Source: G965198795 sp965198795 (lineage in GTDB: Bacteria; Pseudomonadota; Alphaproteobacteria; Rhodospirillales; Casp-alpha2). Taken from it: DNA of 64,000 nt. This document shows positions 8,585-18,247 of the stretch, in pieces. The stretch's first letter is position 1, and every line of letters starts with the position of its first letter. The notes beneath the pieces were generated by a model. That model did not search any database. It saw nothing but the letters and a program-made list of their open reading frames with translations, and had not been told where the DNA came from. The translations under genes and the position numbers were made by a program. The DNA lies in NCBI GenBank assembly GCA_965198795.1, contig OZ240674.1, positions 2,914,001-2,978,000 on the forward strand. Direction: 5' to 3'.

Positions 8585-10384
8585 CTAATTGGCCTGACGC
8601 CGCAGAAACGCCGGGATGTCCAGCAAGTCGTCTTCCGGTTGCGACACGTGCGGCCGATCATCCGGTTGCGCGGCCAATCTCGGCTTTTCCAGCGTCCGAG
8701 TCGCCGGTGGTTGAGTAACCGGCTGAGTTGAGGCGGCGGCGGACGGCGGCCGAGACTGGACCGCTGTGGTCCCCGAGTCCAATGCGCTGGCGGTTCCACC
8801 GCCCCGAGAGGCGTTGCTCTCGTCTCGGGAGCCGCGGCCAATACCCGTGGCGCGCTCAAACAGTGACAAGCCCCGTTCTTTTTTCACACGATTCAGCAAG
8901 CCCGGCTTGGGCGTCCCAGCCGGTTCGGCCGCCTTGCCGCCATTGATCAGATCCGTGACCCCCAGTTGATTGCGCACCGGCTCTTTCGAGCGATCGATGG
9001 CGGCTGTCTCCATTGGTTTGGCGGGAACGAATGTATCCGCCGCGCCACTGGCCGGCATGGCGCTCGGCGTCTCTGCGGGGGCGGGAGCCCCGGCTTTGGT
9101 GATTTCCGTTTCCGCGCCGGCGGCGGGTTCGACGGCTTCGCCGAGATCGTCCTCAATATCGCCCAACGCGTCCAGAGCGGCTTCTTCCGACACCTCCAGT
9201 TCTTCATTGAGTTCTTCCGCCGGGGCTTCTTCCGGGGACGGGTCAAGGCCGTCATCGGAGTTCACCTCCAGCGTTTCACCGAGGCCGAACGCGGCGGCGG
9301 CCGCCGCGGGCGCTTCCGGTTCAGCCGGAGCTTCCTGGCGCGAAACCCGGACCGGTTCAAGGCGCCGGGTGGCGTTCAGCATGGCGATATGGGGGCTGTC
9401 GGCGGCTTCTTGAGCCGCCAGACCTGCGGCGACGACGGAAACCCGCATGTGGCCCTCCATGTTCTGGTCGAAGGCGGAGCCGATGATGATGTAGGCCTCC
9501 TCATCCACTTCCGAGCGAACCCGGTTCGCGGCTTCATCGACCTCGAACAAGGTAATGTCCGGACCACCCGTGATGTTGATCAGCACGCCCCGGGCGCCTT
9601 TCATGGAGGCGTCGTCCAGAAGGGGATTGGAGATGGCGGCTTCGGCCGCCTCGATCGCGCGCCGTTCGCCTTCCGCTTCTCCGGTGCCCATCATGGCTCT
9701 GCCCATGCCGGCCATCACGGATTGCACGTCGGCGAAGTCCAGGTTGATCAAACCTGGCATCACCATCAGATCGGTGATGGAGCGAACGCCGGAGTATAAA
9801 ACGTCGTCCGCCATCCGAAAGGCGTCCGCGAAGGTCGTCTTTTCATTGGCCACCCGGAACAGGTTCTGGTTTGGGATGATAATCAAGGTATCGACGAACT
9901 GGCTGAGTTCGTCGATACCGGCGTCCGCCAGACGGGAACGGTGAGCGCCTTCGAACTGGAAGGGTTTGGTCACCACGCCAACGGTAAGGATTCCGCGTTC
10001 GCGCGCCGCCCGGGCGATCACCGGCGCAGCGCCTGTGCCGGTGCCCCCGCCCATGCCGGCGGCGATGAAAACCATGTTGGAGCCTTCCAACTGACCGATC
10101 ACCTCGTCCAGGCTCTCTTCAGCGGCCTGACGGCCGACTTCCGGTTTCGAGCCGGCGCCCAGACCCTTGGTCACGCCGGCGCCCAGTTGAAGGCGTTGTT
10201 CCGCCTTCGAACCCGTGAGCGCCTGGCTATCGGTATTGGCGACCAGGAAATCACAACCCTCCAGGTTGGCGGCGATCATGTTGTTGACGGCGTTGCCGCC
10301 CGCGCCGCCAACGCCGATGACGGAGATTCTGGGTTTCAATTCCGGTCCCTCCGGAGTTTCCGGGACAGTCAGGTTGATGCTCAT
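8585..10384 (-). CDS. ftsZ: cell division GTPase FtsZ
   Basis: FtsZ polymerises into the Z ring. The start is ATG 10384 (MSINLTVPE) because a strong GGAGGTG lies just upstream; the open frame continues 28 codons further without support. The GTPase domain shows GVGGAGGNAVNNMI and the tubulin signature GGGTGTGAAP. After about residue 320 comes a long acidic, Pro/Ala-rich linker, and the protein ends with the conserved tail DDLLDIPAFLRRQAN that binds FtsA and other partners. At 599 residues it is long, which is usual for alphaproteobacterial FtsZ. It is 102 bases from ftsA, and an inverted repeat (10407-10414 with 10440-10447) may structure its leader. Confidence 0.98.
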   Translation of the reverse strand: MSINLTVPETPEGPELKPRISVIGVGGAGGNAVNNMIAANLEGCDFLVANTDSQALTGSKAEQRLQLGAGVTKGLGAGSKPEVGRQAAEESLDEVIGQLEGSNMVFIAAGMGGGTGTGAAPVIARAARERGILTVGVVTKPFQFEGAHRSRLADAGIDELSQFVDTLIIIPNQNLFRVANEKTTFADAFRMADDVLYSGVRSITDLMVMPGLINLDFADVQSVMAGMGRAMMGTGEAEGERRAIEAAEAAISNPLLDDASMKGARGVLINITGGPDITLFEVDEAANRVRSEVDEEAYIIIGSAFDQNMEGHMRVSVVAAGLAAQEAADSPHIAMLNATRRLEPVRVSRQEAPAEPEAPAAAAAAFGLGETLEVNSDDGLDPSPEEAPAEELNEELEVSEEAALDALGDIEDDLGEAVEPAAGAETEITKAGAPAPAETPSAMPASGAADTFVPAKPMETAAIDRSKEPVRNQLGVTDLINGGKAAEPAGTPKPGLLNRVKKERGLSLFERATGIGRGSRDESNASRGGGTASALDSGTTAVQSRPPSAAASTQPVTQPPATRTLEKPRLAAQPDDRPHVSQPEDDLLDIPAFLRRQAN

Positions 10385-10486
10385 TTTACACCTCCAAGTG
10401 TTGAGTCCCGGGACCGAATGTAAAGCCGCGCTCGCCGCCGTCCCGGGTAATCGGTTGAAAACAAACAAGGGTTGGTTGGCTGATCA

Positions 10487-11797
10487 TTAAAAATTCTCCC
10501 GGAGCCATTGGCCGATGCGCCCGAGGGGTCCGGGCGGACGGGTTTCGCCATGAACAGGAACAGGGATGGCGTCCATGGGAGTCTCCGCCGCGTAACGGAT
10601 CAGCCCGGCGCAGGTTGAGAAACAAGGGTTTGCGAGCGTCTCCGGCAAACCGGGTAAAGGACGGGGGGTGGCGATACGGACCTGACGCCCCAAAATGCCG
10701 CTGGTCAGTTCCGTCATGCCGGCGAGGCCGCCGCCGCCGCCGGTCAGCGCGACGCGCTGTCCAATCACTCGATCAAAACCGCTGTCGGCCAAACGTTGCT
10801 TGACCAATTCCAGTATCTCTTCCGCCCGGGGCCTGATGATCCCGATTAGGACGGAGCGCGGCACTTGCGCCGTTTCCTGAATGGCGCTTTCGCCAATCAG
10901 CGGCACCGAGATCAAATCATGGTCATCGCTGGGGGACGGAATAACCGAACCCTCAAGCGTTTTCATGCGTTCGGCCTGTTCCGGCGGCGTCGAGAGTCCC
11001 CGGGCGATGTCGTTGGTCATGTGCTGGCCGCCGATGGGGATGACGTCCGTATGGACCAGCTCGCCGTCGAAGTAGATGGCGAGGGATGTCGTGCCGCCGC
11101 CGATATCGATGCAAGTCGCGCCCAATTCCTGTTCGTCACCCGCCAGACAGGCAAGCGCGGAGGCATAGGGCGTCGCGATCATCCGCTCCACTTTCAGATG
11201 ACAACGCTTGATTACCGTCTCGAGGTTTTTGCGCGGCGCCGCCTGGGCCGTGATCATGTGCAGGTTGACCCCCAGCCGCGAGCCGTATAGCCCTCGGGGG
11301 TCGCGAATACCCTTGTCGTCATCGACGCTATAACCGACAGGCAACGCGTGGAGAATTTCGTGACCCTCGGGGATTTCTCCGGCCAAGACATGGGCGTCCA
11401 TCAGGCGCGCCATATCCGCATCGCCGATCTCGCGCCCCTCAACGTCGATGTCGTGGGCGATCAACTTGGATTTCGGTTTGCCGGCGCTCAGGTTCACGAA
11501 CACGGTTTCGATGTTTTCGCCGACCATGCTTTCCGCGGTTTCCACCGTCCGGCGGATCACGCCTTCCGCCGCGTCCAGGTCAACAACGGCGCCCGCGCGC
11601 ATGCCGTCCGAGCGGTGATGGCCGATGCCCACCACTTGAACGCGGCCGGCCGGACCGATGGCGTTCGGGTTCAATCGCGCGATCAGGCAGGCGACCTTAC
11701 TGGTCCCCAGATCAAGAGCGGCGATCAGGCCGCTTCTTGGTTTCGGCGCGCCGAGTTTCTTCGACATCGGTCTGTGCGTTCCTTTTGCGTTGGTCAT
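10487..11797 (-). CDS. ftsA: cell division protein FtsA
   Basis: FtsA is an actin-like ATPase that tethers FtsZ to the membrane. The nucleotide-binding motif IAALDLGTSKVACLIA is near residue 25 and the second phosphate motif appears as CIDIGGGTTSLAIY. The C-terminus (GRIGQWLRENF) forms the short amphipathic membrane-targeting helix. Its ATG at 11797 overlaps the ftsQ stop as TGATG, so translation is probably coupled; MSKKLG at 11767 is an alternative start. At 436 residues its length is normal. Confidence 0.97.
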   Translation of the reverse strand: MTNAKGTHRPMSKKLGAPKPRSGLIAALDLGTSKVACLIARLNPNAIGPAGRVQVVGIGHHRSDGMRAGAVVDLDAAEGVIRRTVETAESMVGENIETVFVNLSAGKPKSKLIAHDIDVEGREIGDADMARLMDAHVLAGEIPEGHEILHALPVGYSVDDDKGIRDPRGLYGSRLGVNLHMITAQAAPRKNLETVIKRCHLKVERMIATPYASALACLAGDEQELGATCIDIGGGTTSLAIYFDGELVHTDVIPIGGQHMTNDIARGLSTPPEQAERMKTLEGSVIPSPSDDHDLISVPLIGESAIQETAQVPRSVLIGIIRPRAEEILELVKQRLADSGFDRVIGQRVALTGGGGGLAGMTELTSGILGRQVRIATPRPLPGLPETLANPCFSTCAGLIRYAAETPMDAIPVPVHGETRPPGPLGRIGQWLRENF

Positions 11798-12687
11798 CAG
11801 GTTTCCCGCCCGCCAGTTCTGATGGCGGGCCGTTTGGGCGGCGATGGACTGGGAGCCTCGCGAACGATCAGACGATCAGGCAATCGGAGGTCCAAGACCT
11901 GGATGTTGCGGGCGAGCACCTTGTGCTCCCGCTCGTACGCGGCCAGCCGGGACCAGGCGTCCGCCGCGCCGGTTTCCGGCAATTGCACGTCAATGCCGCC
12001 CTTCAGCTTCAGCGTCCAACGGCGGCCGCCGACCCGGACGGCCGCTTCGACCCGGCCGGCCAGGTCCGGTTCGCCCTTGATGGTGTTCAGTAAGGCCCGG
12101 GCATGGGCGGGCGCGTCCTCACCAACGACGATGGGAAAGTCGGAGAACCGCTCCAGCCTGTCTTTCAAAATCACTTCGCCACCCGTATCAATCAGGCGGA
12201 ACTGTCCTTTGTATTGCCAAAGCGCGAGAGCCTCGCGCTCTTCGATATGCAGCATCACCGTGTTGGGCAGCATCCGTTCGATAACCGCTTGTTTAACCCA
12301 GGGAAGGGCTTCAACCCGCTCGCGCGCGGCTCTGACGTCGAACGTCATGATGGGCGCGCCGCGAGACAGCGCCAGCGCTTCCAGCAATTCCGGCCGCGCC
12401 GTTTGAGCGCGCCCGGTGACGTAGATTTCGTCAACGACGAAACCTGCGTCATTGAACAGCGCGATGGCGCGCCATTTGACGTCCGACCAGAGTTGCCCCG
12501 GCATGTCGTTTTTCGTTGCGAACCAGCCGCCAGCCGCCAGTCCGCCGATCATGCCGCCGGCGAGGCCCAACTTGACGGCCCGGCGCCAGGTTTGACGGCG
12601 GACTTTTTTGCGCGGCCCCCCGACGCGACGCGCGCGCAGCGGCGCTTTTAGATCTTCGCCTTCGGCGTTTTTAACGGTCTTGCTCAT
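11797..12687 (-). CDS. ftsQ: divisome protein FtsQ
   Basis: FtsQ is a bitopic inner-membrane protein that scaffolds FtsB/FtsL and FtsI/FtsW. The ATG at 12687 forms an ATGA overlap with ddl. A basic cytoplasmic N-terminus (about 45 residues) precedes one membrane segment (LGLAGGMIGGLAAGGWFA). The POTRA domain (FVVDEIYVTGRAQT onward) and the beta domain (RFSDFPIVVGEDAP and beyond) follow. At 296 residues it is typical of alphaproteobacteria. Confidence 0.95.
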   Translation of the reverse strand: MSKTVKNAEGEDLKAPLRARRVGGPRKKVRRQTWRRAVKLGLAGGMIGGLAAGGWFATKNDMPGQLWSDVKWRAIALFNDAGFVVDEIYVTGRAQTARPELLEALALSRGAPIMTFDVRAARERVEALPWVKQAVIERMLPNTVMLHIEEREALALWQYKGQFRLIDTGGEVILKDRLERFSDFPIVVGEDAPAHARALLNTIKGEPDLAGRVEAAVRVGGRRWTLKLKGGIDVQLPETGAADAWSRLAAYEREHKVLARNIQVLDLRLPDRLIVREAPSPSPPKRPAIRTGGRET

Positions 12688-13598
12688 GGGTCGCACGCGG
12701 CGTTGTCCACCATCCAGGAGACTAGATCCGGGAATGGTATGCCCTTATGGGTTGCTTGTTCGGGAACAAGAGAGGTCGGCGTCATGCCGGGCTGGGTGTT
12801 GATTTCCAGCATGTGGAGCGCGTCGCCGTCGTATCTCAAATCAGTGCGGGCGACGCCCCGGCAGCCCAACACCTTGAAGGCGCGCTCCGACATGTCCAAC
12901 GCTTCCCTGTAGACGGCGTCCGGCAAATCGGCGGGGACCTGATGGACGGAACCGCCTTCGGCGTACTTCGCGTCGTAATCGTAAAACCCGCCGGCGGAAG
13001 AGGTGGAGGTGATTTCGGTCACCGCGAGCGCCTCGCCGCCCATGACGCTGACGTTCAGTTCCCGGCCAGGGATATAGCGCTCGACCATCACGTTTTCGCC
13101 GAACGCCCAGCCTGATCCTTCAAATAATGGCCTGTTATCGCCTTCCCGCACGATCCTGACACCAACGGACGAGCCCTCGGAAGTCGGTTTCGCGACGTAA
13201 GGCCGCGGCATGGGGTCCTTGGCGCGCACTTCATCGATGGTGGCGATGACATGCTCGGCGCAACGGACGCCGGCGGTCTCAAACAACGTCTTGGCCATGG
13301 GCTTGTCCATGGCGAGGCTGGAGGCCAGCAGGCCCGAGTGAGTATAGGGAATCCGCAGCATGTTCAGCAGTCCCTGAAGGCAGCCATCTTCGCCGTAACG
13401 GCCATGCAGCGCGTTGAACACCACATCCGGGCGCGGATAGAGCCGGGTCATCAGCGCTCCCACATCGCGTTGAACGTCTATGGAAGTCACGTCATAACCA
13501 ACTTCTTTCAGGGCGTTGGCGCAGGCCGCGCCGGAGACCAGAGAGACCTCGCGCTCTGACGAAAACCCGCCCATCAGCACGGCGACTTTCTTGCTCAT
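12684..13598 (-). CDS. ddl: D-alanine--D-alanine ligase
   Basis: An ATP-grasp enzyme making D-Ala-D-Ala, the terminal dipeptide of the peptidoglycan stem. Seen are MGGFSSEREVSLVSG at the N-terminus, FNALHGRYGEDGCLQG, the ATP-grasp core (YVAKPTSEGSSVGV) and the metal-binding end DALHMLEINTQPGMT with a normal ddl C-terminus. It has 304 residues. Both ends overlap neighbours as ATGA (murB upstream, ftsQ downstream). The product is joined by MurF, encoded upstream in the same cluster. Confidence 0.97.
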   Translation of the reverse strand: MSKKVAVLMGGFSSEREVSLVSGAACANALKEVGYDVTSIDVQRDVGALMTRLYPRPDVVFNALHGRYGEDGCLQGLLNMLRIPYTHSGLLASSLAMDKPMAKTLFETAGVRCAEHVIATIDEVRAKDPMPRPYVAKPTSEGSSVGVRIVREGDNRPLFEGSGWAFGENVMVERYIPGRELNVSVMGGEALAVTEITSTSSAGGFYDYDAKYAEGGSVHQVPADLPDAVYREALDMSERAFKVLGCRGVARTDLRYDGDALHMLEINTQPGMTPTSLVPEQATHKGIPFPDLVSWMVDNAACDP

Positions 13599-14539
13599 GA
13601 CGTCACCTCGCGCATCCGGCCGGGCGGCGGTTCGCCAATCCGCCGGATTTCCCAGTGAAGCCTGACGCCTAATTTATCCATCACCCGGCGGCGCACTTCT
13701 TCGCCCAGGCCTTCCAAGTCGGCGGCCGTGGCCGTGCCTGTGTTGATAAGGAAGTTGCAGTGTTGGGGTGAGACTTGCGCGCCGCCGCGGGTCAAGCCCC
13801 GGCAGCCCGCGTCGTCAATGAGACTCCAGGCGCTGCGGCCTTCCGGATTGGAAAAGGTTGAACCGCCCGTTCTGGATTTCACGGGTTGAGTTTCGCTCCG
13901 GCTTTTCTGGATGTCCGCCATGCGCCTGGAAATGGCGGTGATGTCATCCGGTCTGCCTTTGAAGGCCGCTTCCGTGACAATGGCGCCGGGCGTGAGTTCC
14001 GTGCGCCGATAGGAAAAGCCCATGTCGGCTGGGGAGAGGTCCAGACCCTCCCCCCGGCCGCTGACTGCCTGGGCGGCCACGAAAATATCCCTTATTTCCG
14101 CCCCATAGGCGCCCGCGTTCATGAAACAGGCGCCGCCGACGGCGCCGGGAACGCCGATCAGAAACTCAAACCCTGCCAGCCCGGCGTCACGGGCCGCGCG
14201 GGCCACATTCACATCCATAGCCGCAGCGCCGGCCGTAACGGTGTCGCCGTCAATGGCGATCCCGGCGAAAGCCCTGCCCAATCGGATGACCACGCCCGGC
14301 ACGCCGCCGTCCCGGATCAGCAGGTTAGACGCCGCGCCGATAACGCAAACCGGCACGTCCGCCGGTTTGCCGGTCATGAAGGCGCTCAGGTCTTCAACGT
14401 CTTTCGGCTCGAACAGCACCTCGGCCGGGCCGCCGACGCGGAACCAGGCAAAGCGGGCGAGCTGCGCGTTGGCGGTCAACTTGCCCCGAACGGCGGGCAG
14501 ACGATCCATCAATCCGGCCTTGTGGGTTAGCGCCATCAT
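13595..14539 (-). CDS. murB: UDP-N-acetylenolpyruvoylglucosamine reductase MurB
   Basis: A FAD enzyme that reduces the enolpyruvyl ether to lactyl, giving UDP-MurNAc. The start ATG 14539 overlaps the murC TGA as ATGA; an upstream in-frame extension is rejected because it lies inside murC. FAD-binding residues appear in ARFAWFRVGGPAEVLF and IGAASNLLIRDGG; FLIGVPGAVGGACFMNAG and YRRTEL belong to the active site. The segment SPQHCNFLINTGTA carries the late conserved block. It has 314 residues. Confidence 0.96.
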   Translation of the reverse strand: MMALTHKAGLMDRLPAVRGKLTANAQLARFAWFRVGGPAEVLFEPKDVEDLSAFMTGKPADVPVCVIGAASNLLIRDGGVPGVVIRLGRAFAGIAIDGDTVTAGAAAMDVNVARAARDAGLAGFEFLIGVPGAVGGACFMNAGAYGAEIRDIFVAAQAVSGRGEGLDLSPADMGFSYRRTELTPGAIVTEAAFKGRPDDITAISRRMADIQKSRSETQPVKSRTGGSTFSNPEGRSAWSLIDDAGCRGLTRGGAQVSPQHCNFLINTGTATAADLEGLGEEVRRRVMDKLGVRLHWEIRRIGEPPPGRMREVTS

Positions 14540-15969
14540 CCGCTGACCCCCGCTGAGGGCGTGGAATATGGCGACGCCATGGCCTTGGGCAGGTCGGCGG
14601 CCCATTGGGTGATGCTGCCCGCACCCAGGCAGACCACCAGGTCGCCCGGACCGGCCATATTTTTGACGAGCGCCGGAAGATGCTCCGGCCCCTCCAATTC
14701 CAGAACATGGCGGTGACCGTGATTGCGAAGCCCGCCGGCGAGGGAGTCCTTGTCAACGCCTTCGATGGGAGTCTCGCCCGCCGGATATACGTCGGCGACG
14801 ATCACATGATCCGCGTCGTTGAAGCAGGTGCAGAAGTCTTCGAACAAGTCACGCAGCCGGGTGTAGCGGTGGGGCTGCACAACGGCGATGACTTGGGACC
14901 CGGCCGCTTGGCGCGCGGCTTTAAGAACGGCGGCGATTTCCACCGGGTGATGGCCATAATCGTCAATCACCGTGACGCCGTTGACTTCACCGGTTTTGGT
15001 GAAGCGCCGTTTGACGCCCCCGAAGTTTTTCAGCGACGCGCGAAGGGCGTCTTCCGGGATTCCCATCTCACCCGCGATAGCCAAGGCGGCCAGAGCGTTC
15101 TGCACGTTGTGCTCGCCGAACATGGGCAGGTTCAGATCGGCGATGGTTCTTGTCTCACCCGTTCTCCGGTCGCCGACCGCCACATCGAAGCAGAAGCCTG
15201 AAACACTGGGGCGTAAATTTTCGGCGCGCACGTCCGCTTGCGGGCTGAAGCCATAGGTGATCACCCGGCGGTCGGAGACCCGCGGGATCATCGCCTGAAC
15301 CTCCGCATGGTCGATACACAAAACGGCGAAGCCGTAGAACGGGATATTTTCGACGAACTGCACGAAGGCCCGCTTCAGCGTCTCGAAGTCGCCGTAATGA
15401 TCCAGATGTTCCGGGTCCATGTTGGTGACCACCGCGATGGTTGCGGGCAGCTTCAGGAAGCTGCCGTCGCTTTCGTCCGCTTCCGCCACCAGCCAATCGC
15501 CGGCGCCGAGGCGCGCGTTGGTGCCGAGTGTGTTAATGATGCCGCCGTTGATGATGGTGGGATCAAGCCCGGCGCCGTCCAGGACGGCGGAGACGAGCGA
15601 CGTGGTGGTGGTCTTGCCGTGGGTGCCGCCTACCGCAACGGACCATTTCAAGCGCATCAGCTCGCCCAACATTTCCGCCCGGCGGACGACAGGGATCAGA
15701 TTCTCGCGCGCGGCTTGGACCTCCGGGTTATCCGGTTTCACGGCGGTGGAAATGACGACGACTTCCGACGCTCCGAGATTGTCCGCCGCATGCCCGACGT
15801 GAACAGGAATGCCGAGCGCGCGCAGACGCCTCACATTCGCGCCGTCGGCGATGTCGGAACCTTGAACGGAATAGCCCAGATTATGCAGCACCTCGGCGAT
15901 GCCCGACATGCCGATACCGCCGACACCGACGAAATGAATGGTGCCCAGATCTAGGGGAAGCGCTCTCAT
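14536..15969 (-). CDS. murC: UDP-N-acetylmuramate--L-alanine ligase MurC
   Basis: The first amino-acid-adding Mur ligase, which joins L-Ala to UDP-MurNAc using ATP. The N-terminal Rossmann-like motif is FVGVGGIGMSGIAEVL, the ATP loop is VGGTHGKTTTTSL, and the central DDYGHHPVEI and QPHRYTR motifs are those of MurC. It has 477 residues. ATGA overlaps at both ends link it to murG and murB. Confidence 0.98.
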   Translation of the reverse strand: MRALPLDLGTIHFVGVGGIGMSGIAEVLHNLGYSVQGSDIADGANVRRLRALGIPVHVGHAADNLGASEVVVISTAVKPDNPEVQAARENLIPVVRRAEMLGELMRLKWSVAVGGTHGKTTTTSLVSAVLDGAGLDPTIINGGIINTLGTNARLGAGDWLVAEADESDGSFLKLPATIAVVTNMDPEHLDHYGDFETLKRAFVQFVENIPFYGFAVLCIDHAEVQAMIPRVSDRRVITYGFSPQADVRAENLRPSVSGFCFDVAVGDRRTGETRTIADLNLPMFGEHNVQNALAALAIAGEMGIPEDALRASLKNFGGVKRRFTKTGEVNGVTVIDDYGHHPVEIAAVLKAARQAAGSQVIAVVQPHRYTRLRDLFEDFCTCFNDADHVIVADVYPAGETPIEGVDKDSLAGGLRNHGHRHVLELEGPEHLPALVKNMAGPGDLVVCLGAGSITQWAADLPKAMASPYSTPSAGVSG

Positions 15970-17126
15970 GCGGCGGCCCTCCCCGCGCCTTCGTCATGGC
16001 GAGACTCGCCGCCGCCGTTTCCGTTCGCCAGCAAACCTTCGACCAAATCCGCCAGATCGCCGGCCGCCGTCGCGCGGCCCATGTCTTTGGACGCGGTTGC
16101 CGCGCGCTCCAGCATCACCGGCAACGCATCCAGCGACGATAGCCGCTCAGCCAATCGCGCCGGGGTGAGGGCGTCTTCCGCTATCAACCATGCCGCGCCC
16201 ACCTCGGCGGCGGCATGGGCGTTATGCGATTGATGATCGTCCGTGGCGAAACGGTAAGGCACCAGAACGCCAGGCCGCCCAATGGCGGTCATTTCGGCGA
16301 TGGTGGACGCGCCGGAGCGGGCGACCAGCAAATGCGCCTGCGCCAGGCGTTCGGGGATATTATTGAAGAAGCCGCGGAGGTCCGCTTCGATCCCGGCGCC
16401 GGCGTAAACTTCCCGGACGCGTTCCAAATCTTCCTCGCGGCATTGCTGGGTGACTCGCAGGCGTTTTTTCAGGGGCTCATCCAGTTCGGCCAGCGCGACC
16501 GGCACGACGTCACTTAAAATCCGCGCGCCTTGACTGCCGCCGGTAATCAGGATGCGAAAAGGGCCCGCCGCGCTGACGGAGGGATAGGGAATATCCCGGT
16601 TGGCGGCGAAGGCCGCGCGCACGGGCATGCCGGTCAACCGGACTTTTTGTTCAGACCCTTCCGGGATCATCCTGGTATGGGAAAAGCTGGTGGCGATCCG
16701 GGTTACCCGCGCCGCCAGCAGCCGGTTCGCCCGGCCCAAGACGGCGTTCTGTTCGTGAATAGCGGTCGTTAGCCCCAGAAAGCTCGCCGCCACCATGGTG
16801 GGCACGGACGCATAGCCGCCAAAGCCGATCACGGCGGAGGGGTTCAGCCGCTTCAAGAGTCGCCGCGCCTGGAGCGCGCCCAGACCCAGTTTCACAGCGC
16901 TCTTGGCCAGATTGACGGGGCTTTTGCCGGCGACGCCGCCCGCTAGAATGCGATGGGTTTCCAGCGCGCCCAAAGCGCCCCCGTATTCCTGTCCTCGATC
17001 ATCGGTGATCAAGGCGAGGCGATAGCCTCGCGACAACAACTCCGCCGCCAGCGCCTCCGCGGGGAACACATGACCGCCAGTGCCGCCGGCGGCCAGGATA
17101 ACGAGCTTGGAGGACATCGCCGTCAT
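15966..17126 (-). CDS. murG: lipid II synthase MurG
   Basis: A GT28 glycosyltransferase that adds GlcNAc to lipid I on the cytoplasmic face, forming lipid II. The glycine-rich loop AAGGTGGHVFPAEALA is at the start, GFGGYASVPTM and HEQNAVLGRANR follow, and the nucleotide-binding loop ITGGSQGARIL and the later RSGASTIAEMTAIGRPG are typical. It has 386 residues, with a Gly/Asn-rich tail that varies in the family. ATGA overlap with ftsW upstream. Confidence 0.97.
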   Translation of the reverse strand: MTAMSSKLVILAAGGTGGHVFPAEALAAELLSRGYRLALITDDRGQEYGGALGALETHRILAGGVAGKSPVNLAKSAVKLGLGALQARRLLKRLNPSAVIGFGGYASVPTMVAASFLGLTTAIHEQNAVLGRANRLLAARVTRIATSFSHTRMIPEGSEQKVRLTGMPVRAAFAANRDIPYPSVSAAGPFRILITGGSQGARILSDVVPVALAELDEPLKKRLRVTQQCREEDLERVREVYAGAGIEADLRGFFNNIPERLAQAHLLVARSGASTIAEMTAIGRPGVLVPYRFATDDHQSHNAHAAAEVGAAWLIAEDALTPARLAERLSSLDALPVMLERAATASKDMGRATAAGDLADLVEGLLANGNGGGESRHDEGAGRAAA

Positions 17127-18247
17127 GCCCGTCCTCCCGCGTCATCCCGGCTCCGGGTCAGCGCCAGAATCATGCCGAGTCCGATAGCGACGGCGAGGGT
17201 TGACGATCCGCCATAGGAAATGAATGGCAGCGTCATGCCCTTGGGCGGCATTAGGTGCAGCGTCGAGCCTAAATTGATCATGGCTTGCAGCGCGATCTGA
17301 ACCAGCAGACCGGCCGTCGCCAGCATTATAAACAGGCTGCGGCCTTTCATGGCCTTGGAAAAGCCGCGCAGGATGATGAATAGGAAAATAGCGACAATGG
17401 CGACGCAGGCCAGCATGCCGAATTCCTCGCCCGCAACGGCGAAGATAAAGTCCGTGTGAGCGTCGGGCAGAACTTCCTTCACGCGGCCCTCGCCGGGACC
17501 GCGGCCTGTCAGACCGCCGTTCTTGAAGGCGTCCAGAGAGCGCATGATCTGATAACCCTCGGCCGCCTCGGGATCCAGAAACCTGTCAACCCGGCTTCGC
17601 ACGTGAGCAAAGGAGAGATAAACGCCGGCCGAGCCGATCAAGAACACGCCCGCGACACCGGCGACCAGGATCACGGGCAGGCCCGCCAGAAAAAGTTGCA
17701 CGCCCCAGACTCCGGCGGCGACAATGGTCATGCCCACGTCTGGTTGGAGCAGGAGCAGCGCCGCAACCGCCATGAAGAGGCCGGCGGACAAAAGTGTTCC
17801 CGGAAAGTCCGGATCTATTTTGCCTTGCGCGAAAGCCCAAGCGGCCAACACGGCCAGACCCGGCTTGACGAATTCGCTGGGTTGGAATGATAGACCGCCC
17901 AGGGTCAGCCAGCGCGCCGCACCTTTAATTTCAGGGCCGACGAAAAGGACGGCGAACATCAGTAACATGGAGAAACCGGTCAGAACGAGCGCCAGACGCC
18001 GAACGCCGCGCGGCGAGAGCAGGGAAACCGCAGCCATGATTGGGAGCCCAATTCCCAAGAAGACGAACTGGCGGCTGGCGAAATGGAAGATGGGAAGGTC
18101 CAGGCGTTCCGCGACGGGCGGGCTCGCCGCCAGCGCCATCACGCCGCCAATCGCCGCCAAGATGGCGACAGCCGCCAGGTTCCAGCGGTCGATGGTCCAC
18201 CACCAACGGGTCAGAACGGACGTGTCGGTGCGGGTTAGCGTCGTCAT
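17123..18247 (-). CDS. ftsW: septal peptidoglycan glycosyltransferase FtsW
   Basis: A SEDS-family polytopic membrane protein that polymerises lipid II at the septum together with FtsI. About ten hydrophobic segments can be counted. The conserved loop near the end reads GSTLHLMPPKGMTLPFISYGGSS, and the catalytic-region motif GAARWLTLGGLSFQPSEFVK is complete. ATG 18247 overlaps the murD stop as ATGA; the five codons before it are discarded. It has 374 residues. Confidence 0.97.
   Translation of the reverse strand: MTTLTRTDTSVLTRWWWTIDRWNLAAVAILAAIGGVMALAASPPVAERLDLPIFHFASRQFVFLGIGLPIMAAVSLLSPRGVRRLALVLTGFSMLLMFAVLFVGPEIKGAARWLTLGGLSFQPSEFVKPGLAVLAAWAFAQGKIDPDFPGTLLSAGLFMAVAALLLLQPDVGMTIVAAGVWGVQLFLAGLPVILVAGVAGVFLIGSAGVYLSFAHVRSRVDRFLDPEAAEGYQIMRSLDAFKNGGLTGRGPGEGRVKEVLPDAHTDFIFAVAGEEFGMLACVAIVAIFLFIILRGFSKAMKGRSLFIMLATAGLLVQIALQAMINLGSTLHLMPPKGMTLPFISYGGSSTLAVAIGLGMILALTRSRDDAGGRA

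Noticed and set aside
10407..10447. Inverted repeat (cccgggac / gtcccggg) between ftsA and ftsZ as a terminator
   Set aside because: No T-tract follows on the minus strand and a stop here would cut ftsZ from the operon; at most it is leader structure.
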